Shown piece after piece: positions 14,188-25,166 of a stretch of DNA of 64,000 bases (its first letter is position 1; each line of letters begins with the position of its first letter). Position numbers and translations under genes: made by a program. Source of the stretch: Dolomedes plantarius. Lineage: Eukaryota; Arthropoda; Arachnida; Araneae; Dolomedidae. The stretch is taken from assembly GCA_907164885.2 (NCBI GenBank), contig OU015490.1, forward strand, positions 229,381,391 to 229,445,390. Direction: 5' to 3'. The notes under the pieces are model-generated. The model made no database searches and was not told the origin of the DNA. It saw nothing but the letters and a program-made list of their open reading frames with translations.

Positions 14188-15679
14188 TCGTAATGGTGTG
14201 AGTTTCTTTTGTAGACCCAAATTAAGTCAGATTTTTATCTTTAGCGCTCCACTGTGACAAGCAATTCTTGATTATACTATTAAACTACTATATTACTTTA
14301 CTGCTATTTTAACAAGTTAATTTTAATTCTTTACTTTTATAACACAATGTATCTCTTGGCCACTTTAGACACTGTTACAGATACCACAGCTTTTGATTAT
14401 AAGCCTTGTAGAACCTGAAGACCAGTCGCCGAGTAGTAATAACTGCAAATTCAGCCGTTGGATATGCACCTGTTTGGTCAATTATTATGGACATGGGCAC
14501 CGGACGTGCAGAACTGGTCAGCCGACCAAATTGGGAAACCCTGGGCTAATTTTATAAAATGTGTAAATATGTTAATTCTTTTAGATTTAACTTGTCTTAT
14601 GGTTACAGAGCGAAATACACCCTTGTGCCAAACTCACTTAATTGTTCTCAGCAATGTATTCGTTTCAACAAATATTCCCCTTCCACTGCGCATACATTAT
14701 TCATTTCTCAAAAAAACTCTAAATTTTGATGGATTATAAGGGAGTATTTTTTTAATTAATTGAAAATTTAAAGGTAAATTTATTTAGGTATTACATTATT
14801 TTTAGAAGATATTCTAATAATTTTTGTTATTTTACTATGACTAACAGATTTTCTCGCAAATGGTGGAGATCTAAAATCAAATTCCAACTGAACCGAGAAG
14901 AGAAAAGTATTTGAGAATAAGGATGCAAAGCACTCAGTATAGAATTGCATTTTGAGTATTAAATACGGAGGAATCAGACTTTTAGAGGAGTTTCATTCAG
15001 CACTTGGAAGAGTTTGAGATAGATGTGAACGAGGAACTCATAGGATCCATTTAAAAGAGAAGGGGACTGAGAATCTCGTTAATAGATTAGGAAAGATGAA
15101 CAGAGTGAGGAGGTTTATTAAAGTTTAATTTAATTAAAGTTTAGTTGCAATGCGTTCTTTGGTAGGATCGCGAGTTAATCTGGCTTAACTTTTGAGGTCA
15201 TGTTTTGTTATAAACACGTTTTTGTAATAATGTAGATTGACTTATATAAATTGGTACTAATTTTAAAAAGTTTTGGTCCGTTGCAGTAATTATGACGGTC
15301 TTGCCACTACATTACAACTTTTAGTGATGTTATCAGATGATAAGAAAGTGCCAAGTAAATATTTTCAAACAAATTAAATAAAATAACTTATTTCTTTATT
15401 TTATTACTACATATATTTTTAAGGTTCATTTCTATTTTAAATGTGAGTATTAGCAGCCGCCAGCCTATATTTATCTAGTTACAACTGTGACAAAATAAAT
15501 AACTCACTTGTTGATAGTTAAATTAGATGTTCATTTGAAAGGCAGCATAACATAACTTAACTAAAACAGTAAAACATTCTTTGAATAGTACTTGTAGATT
15601 GCTAACTTTACAAAAGCAATCAAATGTGACTTATTTTTCTAACAACTACTTAGAAAAGTAAATGTCAGCACTGTGAAAT
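14188..15679. other. AT-rich DNA without recognised gene
   Basis: One 93-codon frame (14458-14739) begins with ATG but resembles nothing I know and has no context supporting it. The rest is AT-rich and featureless. Confidence 0.5.
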
Positions 15680-15713
15680 CTCCTATTAACTATCAAGTGA
15701 TAGTTAATAGGAG
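15680..15713. repeat. Near-perfect hairpin, 16 bp arms, 2 bp loop
   Basis: CTCCTATTAACTATCA pairs exactly with TGATAGTTAATAGGAG across an AG loop. It overlaps the left 8 bp target duplication of the hAT-type element that starts at 15717. Confidence 0.95.
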
Positions 15714-15716
15714 AAG

Positions 15717-17229
15717 CTGTGACGTAGCAAGCATAACTGGCTCCCGGGGCAAGATACCTTTTTGGTGCTCCCTTTTCCGAAAAAATATAGTAATACAATA
15801 TATAGAATTAATGAAAAGGACCATTTGGCGCCCCTGAGCGAGTGGCGCCCGGGGTGTAGCAGTGAAAGTTGTTAAATTAATTTAATTAAATGATTGGGAT
15901 TGGGAGTTATTATATTATTAATTATATTAATTATATTTATTATGATTTAGTAATTTATTGGTTCATGATTGTGGTTAGTACATTGATGTGCTTCCCAAAT
16001 AATGGAAATAACTCTGGTTATATTGACAAATCAATTTATTGAATATTAACACACATAAATAATACACTCCAATATTACTCAATATTTCCTCCGGCATTTA
16101 CATATTTTTCACAACTTCATTCCTACTAAATTAATTCTTTACGACACCTATATTTGACTCATTCACTTATTATAACAATATTTCGTACTTCATCTACACA
16201 TATTACTTTCAGCTTCATTCCTACTAAATTAATTTATATCTATAAGCATAACATTATATTAAATTGTTTGTACGAATTATCGGTCAATTCCTCAACATCT
16301 TAAATTCAAACACTATACTCATCGCGCTCTATATTAATTATTATGGCTACACACTGAGAAGCAATGATAACAATATAAAAAGGAAACGCAAAGTCGGTAC
16401 CTCGGAAGATGACTGTGGAATCACTATGGGCAGCGGGCACTCGTAATGATGAACTCGTCGTCTTTATCATCACACGGAACTAGAGCACTTTTTTGTCTGG
16501 TATAAGGCTCCGTAGGTCATTGCAGACATTCTACGCTCATAGTCGGTAACTAGGGCACTTTCTTGTTTGGTATAAGGCTCCGTAGCTCATTGCAGACACT
16601 CGGCACGGGACACTGGGCGCTCAACAACTTCTATCTCCAAACTTTTAATGCACACTCCTCATACGTCTATATGCCTTGACATCACTTCTACATCTCAACA
16701 AACTTCTGACTGACTCTACTTCTTAGGTTATCTCTGCCTTCACACTATTTCTCATTTCATATATTTTCTTATTAATGTCTCCGCCTCTTATAATTTCCAT
16801 TGGTCATATAATTATCATGCCATCGCCATTCGTCCGTGGCTGCCTCTTCTCAATCCCCTTTTTACCAATGCGCATCGAGGGCGGGATTTATAAATTCTCC
16901 CTCAAATTTAACTTTTTTCCCATGCTTCGGCTTCAAGCAGGGTGGGCGATTTTATAGCCATCATAAATTTTCTTTTATTCTCTTCTTGCAACTCACTCTC
17001 TTCAACTTTTATCTTCTATTTCTCGCTACAAACACAATCTTTAAATTTCGTTTCGGTCTATGGCTTTCTTACCTTCTCTTTTATTGCCCTGTTTCTTTCT
17101 TGCATTTAACAATTATTTTACTTTGTCCTGTACTTTTCAATGCTCCTGCCCCTGGCCGTGACGCTACTGTCATGTCTCTATGACACGGGGCATGATAGAC
17201 CTCCTTGCCCTCCCCTCGCTACGCCACTG
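15717..17229. mobile_element. hAT-type non-autonomous element with 8 bp duplication
   Basis: AGGAGAAG stands directly outside both ends (15709-15716 and 17230-17237), an exact 8 bp target duplication as made by hAT transposases. The ends are CTGTGACGTAGC and, reversed from the right, CAGTGGCGTAGC; CAGTGGCGTAGC-type ends are common in hAT families. Inside are a direct repeat of about 57 bases at 16479 and 16549 (ACTAGRGCACTTT, GGTATAAGGCTCCGTAG, TCATTGCAGACA), a repeated CTTCATTCCTACTAAATTAA at about 16110 and 16213, and a C/T-rich right half. No transposase was found; the 115-codon frame at 16836-17183 has no recognisable domain. Confidence 0.85.
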
Positions 17230-17553
17230 AGGAGAAGACAGAAATCGACAGGGTTCGATTACAAAAAAAGATAAGTATCACTAATTCTGCCCGATTATCC
17301 ACTTCGCTCTAAATAACTCTTTATGTATTTTATGTGTATGTGTCTTGAGGACTCGGACGCATTTTATAAATAGATAAAGAAAAAATAGCAAAAATTGATG
17401 ATTGCAATAGCAATATCGCAAGCAGGAAATAACCTCACTCATCCATGTGGAGACCCCCATGTCGATATTTCGGCGAATGCAAGCTTCACCACCTTTGTAA
17501 TCAACCAAAAGAAGTCATCCATACAGCCCTCGTACTAAAATTAATATGAAATA

Positions 17554-18818
17554 CAGATGGAGTACAAAATAATACGAACACCTGTGAAAAAGTATGACGT
17601 ATTTCACAACTGCAGTACCGCCGCGCTACCTGTAACAGAAGTCTGCCACCTAGTGAGCGTGAAGAGGAAGGTATCAGTCTCTCAACAGCAGTCACCTACG
17701 TTGCATGCTTCTATCGATTTGTCTGTGATAAGTTCACATGTCAGATCTTTCAGAGTTCCAAAGAGGAATGATAGTTGGAGTGCGTTTAAGCGGAGCATCG
17801 GTTATGGAAACAGCAAACCTTTTGGGGTTTGCAAGGAATACGGTATCAGCCGTTATGACAGCGTACACGAAAGAGGGTAGGACGACGTCTTCAAAGCACA
17901 ACAGTGGCCGAAAGTCCAAGCTTGCTGATAGGGATAGACAAGTCTTGAAGCGCATAGTAGCCCGAAAGCACAAGCAATCGTTATCCGAGATAACATCTGA
18001 AATGAACAGTCATCTCCGGGACCCCGTTTCAACAAAACTGTCAAAAGGGAACTTCATGCTGCGAACATTTATGGCAGAGTGGCAATTCGTAAACCCTTGG
18101 TGACAGCAACTAATGCTTTCAAGCGACGCCAATGGTGCAGAGATCCCAAAGTCTGGTCCCACAGCAGTGGCACTAGGTAATATGGTCAGATGAATCATCA
18201 TTCACCCTATTTCAGACGACCGGACGCGTTTATGTCTGGAGAACGCCCAAAGAAGCGTTTCATCCTGAATGCCTCTTGCCGACTGTGAAGCATGGGGGTG
18301 GCTCCATTATGGTATGGGGTGCGATATCTTGACGCGGTCTTAGACCACTTGTTATTCTGCATGGGAGGATCAAATCCAATCACTATCTAAGCGTTCTAAG
18401 GGATCATGTCCATCCTTTTGTCCAGACTGTATTCCCTGGGGAGCGATCGCTTTTTCAAGACGACAATGCTCCTATCCACACTGCTAGGTGTGTTCAAGAA
18501 TGGTTCGAAGAGCATGAAGATGCAGTTGAACATCTCGCCTGGCCCCTCAGTCTCCGGACTTGAATATTATTGGACATTTATGGCAATATTTGGAGTCCAA
18601 ACTTCGTTCCTGATTTCCACCTCCATCCGGACTTTCGGAATTAGAAACCGCTCTGCAAGAGGAATGGTTTAATATTCCTTTAAATATTGTCCACGACCTT
18701 TATGCATCTATCCCATGTCGCATTAAATCTGTACTTCCGTCAAAGGGTGGACCAACCCCCTATTAATAAAGATTTTTCATTATTTCACAGGTGTTCGTAT
18801 TATTTTGTCCACCATCTG
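17554..18818 (+). mobile_element. Tc1-like transposon, copy E
   Basis: The ends are CAGATGGAGTACAAAATAAT and, reversed from the right, CAGATGGTGGACAAAATAAT; the inverted repeat runs about 35 bases to ACACCTGTGAAA. TA flanks both ends (17552-17553 and 18819-18820). Length 1265 bp is usual for Tc1 elements. The family differs from copies A/B, C and D by its termini. Confidence 0.93.
17738..18766 (+). pseudogene. Tc1 transposase, decayed, catalytic Glu replaced
   Basis: Starts MSDLSEFQRGMIVGVRLSGA, the first helix-turn-helix of Tc1 transposases, followed by NLLGFARNTVSAVM and a second DNA-binding part with GRKSKLADRDRQ. The open frame ends at 18103 after a frameshift. Catalytic pieces continue in other frames: WSDESSFTLF near 18190 (first Asp), FQDDNAPIHTARC near 18460 (second Asp) and SPDLNIIGHLW near 18560. 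The expected Glu of the third motif (IIEHLW) is Gly (GGA), so catalysis is lost twice over. The last codons before TAA at about 18764 read PSKGGPTPY. Identification is from the family motifs; no function remains. Confidence 0.9.
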
Positions 18819-18820
18819 TA

Positions 18821-19454
18821 CATTTGACTCTCTGTTTAACGACTTTCAAAGGACCGTGAAAAATCGTCCTGAAGTAGAGATCGTCCTTAAACAGAATTTG
18901 TGAAAAAATAACATTTCCCATAACGTCGGAGGCGCCGGGACTGGGAAATTTCGTCTATAAATAGAGATCGTCGTTAAACAGAGAGCCAACTGTATTTTTA
19001 AAAAGTTTATTTATATATTTCACAGAGAGGACATAACTTCTTGCCACAAACCTCCCCAAATTATTTTAATACTGGAAAAAATAATCGATATGAACAAACA
19101 ATATAAATTCTTAAAGCTATTATTTAGATTTAATCTAACTCTTCGATATTCTCCAAAAAATGCCATTCTCAGAAGCCTACTTTTATTTTCTCTAAATAAA
19201 AAACATTAATTAATTATTTCTGCATTCTTTCTGAGAATTTCCTCATATTACATTAGATTGCTCCCCGGGAAAAACACTCCCTGCAAACAAATTGTTCCAA
19301 CCAAAGGCTTAATAAAGGACTCTTTTTTTACGAATTTTAAACCCTTAAAAACTTTTGTCAAGAATGCTTCCCTAGAAAATACTACCGTATTTACCGAGGA
19401 AACTCGCAAATTTGGGTGAGCCATTGTTTCTACGTTTCTGAGGACGGGAAATTT
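18821..19454. other. AT-rich DNA without recognised gene
   Basis: A phrase around 18826-18905 (TGACTCTCTGTTTAACGA, GATCGTCCTTAAACAGA) recurs inverted at about 18960-18990, a small local inverted repeat. No gene recognised. Confidence 0.5.
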
Positions 19455-19545
19455 CAATCCTTAGTGGGGATTCGAACCCGTTCCCAGTCCGGGGAAGCTT
19501 AAGACGCTAAGCATTACATAACAAGGACGGCTCTATGTATTATCC
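19455..19545 (-). mobile_element. tRNA-derived SINE head, family 2, inverted
   Basis: On the minus strand an A-box-like GCTTAGCGTCTTAAGC is followed by an exact B box GGTTCGAATCC. The same head (TTAGCGTTCTAAGC, GGTTCAAATCC) occurs at 49100-49150, which makes this a SINE fragment rather than a tRNA gene: the cloverleaf is not complete and the sequence is repeated. Confidence 0.6.
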
Positions 19546-19549
19546 ATGG

Positions 19550-20212
19550 TGTCCGGTATAAAGAGCTTAAGTTAGAAACAGCGCTTTAAATATACCAAGT
19601 AATTGACTTTTATACCAACCGAAAAACAATAATTTCGACTACAGTCTTTTGTACAAAGAAATGTACTTTTGTAAACAAAATTCATAGACCTAAGCCTTTT
19701 ATGAAAAATGCCTCCGTTTGTGTCGTCCCTTCATAGGGGGCAATGCTAGTCCGCCTATATGGTGCCCCCATAATAAAATGGTCAGCAAAAACTGCGGTGA
19801 ATTATAGGCGAATGTCTTCGCGACAAGTGCCTGCGCTTCGAAAAAAGAAAGCCTTTTATGCAAGTCAAAAGATTTTTTTTATCAATACTAAGACATATAG
19901 AAAACTCACTTTTTGAAACTCCATTGTCTTAGTATTAATTTTAGTGGTTTTATCACACTTTGTATCACAATTTATACATAGTTGTTTTTATCACCCTCTA
20001 TACATGACTACTTTTATCATCTTTTATGTATCCCTGTTTTTACCTTCTTATCAATGCACTCGTTTATGGTTTTAAAATGATTCCTCATATAATGTTTTTT
20101 TTTCGGGTTTTACCGTGTGTTTGGCGCATCATTTCCTCTCTGGACCTAGCGCCATTAAACCCAAAACAACCAACCAACTAACCACTTTTTTGACTTAGCC
20201 CTTTATACCGAG
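19550..20212. mobile_element. Possible TIR element containing a SINE body
   Basis: CCGGTATAAAGAGCTTAAGTTA at about 19553 and, reversed, CTCGGTATAAAGGGCTAAGTCA at about 20190-20210 look like inverted ends. Between them, 19720-19855 (TTCATAGGGGGCAATG, TATATGGTGCCCCCATAATA) matches the SINE body at 49185-49310, and 20130-20185 is a SINE-like tail (GCGCCATTAAACCCAAAACA followed by ACCA repeats). I could not confirm a target duplication. Confidence 0.4.
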
Positions 20213-20618
20213 CACTATAGATATATAAGTAGCTTTATTTTTATTTAAGAACTTGAAATTCAATAAAATAACGTGTGAGAATACATTTTTTTATATACAC
20301 ACATTTTGAAAAAAAATTTTTTTCATTTCATTTTCCTTTATGTGATGATAATTTCGTATATAAATAAACTTTATTAACAGGAATATTTTTCAAGAAAGTT
20401 AAACTTCAATATTAGAAAAATTTTAAGGCTTTCACATATCCGTTCTACAAGAAATATTATTTGAATATTTATTCATAATTTTGTGAGTTGGAAACGTTTC
20501 AAAATAATTTTTCTCAAGAGTTTGTAAAAATTTTATCAATAAGGTATTTTATCGTTTTAGAGTACAACAAAAATATTTTTAGTTCCTCTTTAACTTTAGG
20601 GAATATATTTTGTAAATG
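20213..20618. other. AT-rich DNA bordering the right inverted arm
   Basis: No gene or repeat recognised; its composition matches the other AT-rich stretches. Confidence 0.5.
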
Positions 20619-22697
20619 AAAGATATTGAAGACAATTTAATAAAAACAGAACAAAAGAACGATGTTTAAAAATTCATGTAAATACCTTTCAAAGAAATTT
20701 ATACATATTTTAAAAAGGGAAAATCATGAAAGATTTCGTTCGGAGATAAATAGACTTAAATTGCAGATATACAACCGGATGAACATAAAAATTACAGCAT
20801 AAAAATATTATATTTTGCAATGTAATCTTGTTTTGCAATGCCTCTTAGAAACATGTTATTTGCTTTATTTGGTCTCAAAAGATTTCGTGAAAGAGAAGAA
20901 AAAAATGTTCTGTATTTCAGAATATTTTGTCACGAATAACCTTAAAAAAAGAAATGCTGTTATGAAATCTATGTTTCAATAATAAATTCTATTCGCCGCA
21001 ACTAACAAAAGAAAGCACTTCTGTTCTTTACAGCTCTAGCATTAAACATTCAGATAAGTAAGTTTTTATAACGTAGAAACCAAGCAGATGCATTGATTTG
21101 AAAGAAACGTCATATAGGTATTATATATTAATGCTTCACATATTCGGGAAATTAGCATAAAGAAGATTAGAAACAGATTATCGTAAAGTCGAGCCACGCG
21201 CGCACTTGGGACATACAAAAATTACACCTAAATTATATTTTCTTATTACCATCTCAAATATTGTCAGTTTTAAATGTCATTTCATTAATCTACATTATGA
21301 ATCACAATTAATTAAATGCAAAAATTACTTTTATCATTATTATTGCATCTCTTTTGTAAAATTTGTTGAAATTATTTTTTATCATTTATTACTAACTATT
21401 TATACATTTTTTTCAACTAACTTTATTAATTTTTTTTGTAGTTTAAATTATTTTTTCTCGTGTTTCTTTAAAAATTGATTTTTTGCATAGATGCTAGCTT
21501 AGGAAGAAGTTATTCATGAGTTGTACAAGATAAGTATAGATAAGTATCAGTTTAAGCAAGATAAGTATCAGACCAGATAATTGGATCTTATCTGTGGTGC
21601 ACGTAATGAGGTTCATGTTAACGACCGAAAGAGGTCGCCACCATTTACAGATTTTTATGAATTAAATGGTCTTCAAGAAAGGAAACTAGGATTTTTAACT
21701 TTAAGTTTTCAAAGGACCGATAAATTTTTTTTATTTTAGTAAAGGTCTTAAATAGGATTAGAATAATTTGAAAGTCAAGCGTAGATAGTTACAAGCGGAG
21801 GTCAAGAGTGACATGCGTAATCCAGAGTAGATGTGCATTCTCTAAGCTTAAAGAACCCTTCATGTCCCTTGGGAACTCATTAACGAGGCTATTTCTATTC
21901 TTATTTTCCTAAAACATAAACGAAAAAGTTCACTAGGTGACAAAAAAAATGGAAGATTTTTCTGGAAACAAAATATTAATTGCAATTTTATGAGCATCTT
22001 CTAGAAATATCGTGCGACTTTTGCTACAAAGGAATGTTTTCTTCGATGGCACGTCTTAAGGTTTGGTTGCATGCTAGGGTGTCGCGTTTTGGTGTGTCTT
22101 AAAGAGCAATAAAAGGTTTAATGTCTTTCAAAACCTCAAACTTACGCGTATCTACATATTCCTCTCTCGTCCAAATAAAAAAATAAATAGAGGAATATAA
22201 TTAATACTGAGTTGGACCTTCATACTCAAAATATGCTCCTTTGAATTCTGCATTCAAAAACTGACAGATTTACAGAAACTCCAGCCATCTCATTTATCTA
22301 CTTTGACTGTATTTTGAATTCTGTTGAAGAGCAAAACTACGACTACATGTTTTTCCTCTGTATTTTAATCATCTGGGGTAATAAATTCTGTCTATAAATA
22401 CAACAAATACAAATATATTTTTACATGCATGTATTTTATACCTTTATTTTATTTTTCTATTTTTTTTGGGGGGGGGGCGCACATTAAGGCTACTGTGTAC
22501 TAAATCTATTAGATTTGCTCCCCTCAATGTTAACCTATGGAGAAAATACAGGGTGGTCCGAAATTATTGAGCGCATTTTATGTCTGAAAAAAAAGAACAA
22601 AATGAGGTAAGTACATCTTTATTGTTTTCTTGGATAGACAATTTAAAACAGTTTTACACAGCACAATTTTAAACATTAAAAAACTCCCGCCTAAGCC
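20619..22697 (-). repeat. Long inverted duplication, right arm
   Basis: Reverse complement of 10406-12484. It contains module A (22490-22545) and the first 150 bases of the foldback element (TACAGGGTGGTCC at 22547 onward), but stops at GGCTTAG (22691-22697) where the foldback should continue. The duplication therefore postdates the foldback insertion and has its breakpoint inside it. Confidence 0.93.
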
Positions 22698-23404
22698 ATT
22701 CTCTTATTTAAATGATTTCCTGATTATTTAGGACTTCAATTATCCTATTTGGTACTGATATTCAACCCCTTTCCTTCTCGCTCCCGTTACAATTACGGGG
22801 TGAGGTTTTGCCCTCTATTACTCCTGCCCGTGATATTTCCGGGCTGAAGTGTTCAAAAGTAACACACCAAAAAGATTAAAAATAATCCATTTAATTTATC
22901 CTGAATTTTTTTTCTTATTTTACATAACAGATGGCAGCACTAGTCGGCTTATAATGTAATTGGGGATGTGTTGTTTAAAACTAGATGGGGCAGATCAGGA
23001 AATAAATGGAATCCTCCGGAAATAATAGGCACTTTTTTAGTCCTTTCTTAAAAATTATGTGATCTTTAAGGGGTTAAAATGCATCCTTAAAGTCTCTAGT
23101 GGTCATTGAGTGTTTTAGTTTCCAGTCCTTTTTGAGCTTCGAGAAGTATGTACAGTTTGCATAGGCTTCCTGTGGTCAAAGCCGAATATATAACTTCTAT
23201 ATTCCACTTTTGTAAAACACGATGATTACGAGGTCAAAATCCTAGACAAGGAAGAAATGATTTTTTTTCAGTCTCGCAATCATATATGAATGTTGCTAAC
23301 TGTAACTGACAAAAGATACAAAATTTTCTTTTTTCTGACATTTTTTAGGCATATTCCTAATATATTCTAGCAAAGTTACATGTAGATATAACCTCCCCCC
23401 ATTT
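22698..23404. other. DNA between inverted arm and piggyBac element, no gene seen
   Basis: A mildly GC-richer patch at 22775-22860 (TCTCGCTCCCGTTACAATTA, CCCGTGATATTTCCGGGC) may be part of an unrecognised repeat. No open frame of interest. Confidence 0.5.
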
Positions 23405-23750
23405 ATAACCTCTTGAGACCCGAGACTAAAATAATGCACTTTATTCACAATTTTTAACTTTATCTAGCATAAATAACATTAAGTGAAATAAATATAAACA
23501 AAAAAATTCAATTCAAAATTTTTAATTATGTTAATTAAGTAGTACTCAAATGGGTACCTTCGGTTTATATACAGACAAAAATCAGTTACTTCTCATGGAA
23601 TTCTAAGAAGCAGTTTCTGTTTTGTAAGCTCAAAAATAAATTGCCTTTAATGCATTTAACTCTGGATTTTCCTTTACAGCCTGGACTGATTTTTTCTGAT
23701 TTTGCAATTTGGACTGCAGTGGTAAATAACCAATTTTGTCGTACCTCATA

Positions 23751-25166
23751 CACTGCTGGCCAATGTAAATGCAACACCCTGAAGGAAACATGCAAATAAC
23801 ATGAAATTTACAACATGCATTAGCGAAGGTGAGATATGCAAATGATTAGAATTTAAGCGCAGACGCACATCACGCGCGCCTGTGGCGCCACTTCAAAGCG
23901 CTATTTAAGGCTTGGAGATTTCGACGATTTCAAGTTCGTCAATTGTGTTTTTCTTGTGGTTTTTTCAAAAAAACGATCAATTATGCCTCGTCGAAAACAG
24001 CTATCATCTTTTGATCAAGTATCCGAGTTCGACAGAGGAAGGATAGTGGCCTACCGAGATTGTGGATTATCTTTCAGGGAAATCGGTAGTCGTATTGGAC
24101 GAAACCAAACAACTGTAATGCGGATATGTGATCGTAAGATGCAGGAGGGTACAACGGACCGGCGTGTTCGATCGCATCCACCTCAGCGCACCACTTCACG
24201 TGATGACAGGCAAATTGTGCGCATGGCAGTGACGGATCGCTCAGTCACATCACGGACCATAGCACAGCACATGCAGTCTGTAACGCATCATCCAGTGTCT
24301 GCGCGTACCATTCGACGCCGTTTACAACAGAGAGGTCTGTCCCCAAGACGTCCATTGCTTTGTCTACCCTTGACGCAGAACCACAGACGTCTCCGCCGAC
24401 AATGGGGCGATGACAGAAAGATGTGGACGGCAGAATGGAATGAAATTGTCTTTCCATTGTTGCAGACGAGTCACGCTTCTGTCTGCAACACCACGATGTT
24501 CGCATTCGAGTGTGGAGACGCCGTGAAGAGAGGATGCTGAACAGCTGCGTTATGCACCGCCACACTGGTCCTGCACCGGGTATTATGGTATGGGACGGTA
24601 TTGGATATCACTCTCGCACACCTCTAGTACGCATTGCCGGTATTTTAAACAGCAGCACTACATCCCCGTTTTGTTGGAGCCAGTTGTCCTTCCTTACCTT
24701 CAGGGCTTGCCCACAGCCATATTTCAACAGGATAATGCGCGACCACACGTGGCACGCATTGTCCAACGGTTCTTCGTCAAACACCAGATTGAATTGCTTC
24801 CCTGGCCGTCTCGCTCTCCGGATCTTTCGCCGATAGAAAACATGTGGTCCATGGTTGCTCTGCGATTGACCCAGATTCCATCCCCAGCTGCCACAGCAGA
24901 TCAACTTTGGCAACGTGTGGAAGCTGCTTGGTCTGCTGTACCCCGAGAACTCATCCAAAGTCTCTTTGAATCAATGCCGAGGCGTGTGGCAGCGGTGATC
25001 TCCAACAATGGTGGCTACTCTGGCTACTGATTTTGGCAGGAACCACACTTCACAGAAGTCTATAAATTTAATCATTTGATACTTGGTCAACATGTTATCT
25101 ACAAAGTATATTTTGTTGTGATATCTCTTGTCTTTCTTGGTGTTGCAATTTGGGTGGCCAGCAGTG
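23751..25166 (+). mobile_element. Tc1-like transposon, copy B, inserted in piggyBac gene
   Basis: The ends CACTGCTGGCCAATGTAAAT and, reversed from the right, CACTGCTGGCCACCCAAATT bound 1416 bp. TA precedes the left end (23749-23750); the right side reads GTTAT, one base different from a clean TA. Both flanks translate as piggyBac C-terminal sequence, so the insertion is inside that reading frame. Confidence 0.93.
23983..25030 (+). pseudogene. Tc1 transposase, DD34E, two frameshifts
   Basis: ATG at 23983 gives MPRRKQLSSFDQVSEFDRGR, with the helix-turn-helix at residues 15-60 and a second DNA-binding half to SARTIRRRLQQRGLSPRRP. Around 24455 the frame shifts just before DESRFCLQHHD (first Asp) and again near 24650. 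The last part is intact: FQQDNARPHVARI (second Asp) and SPDLSPIENMWSM (Glu) with exactly 34 residues between, the DD34E signature of Tc1. It ends AVISNNGGYSGY with TGA at 25028. Full length would be about 345 residues, normal for the family. With two shifts it makes no transposase, but it is the best preserved copy in the window and the template against which copy A can be read. Confidence 0.92.

Noticed and set aside
14458..14739. 93-codon frame as a host gene
   Set aside because: No domain, no splice signals, and AT-rich composition like the surroundings.
19455..19545. Possible tRNA gene on the minus strand
   Set aside because: The B box is exact, but no full acceptor and anticodon stems can be drawn, and the head is repeated at 49.1 kb, so it is SINE-derived.
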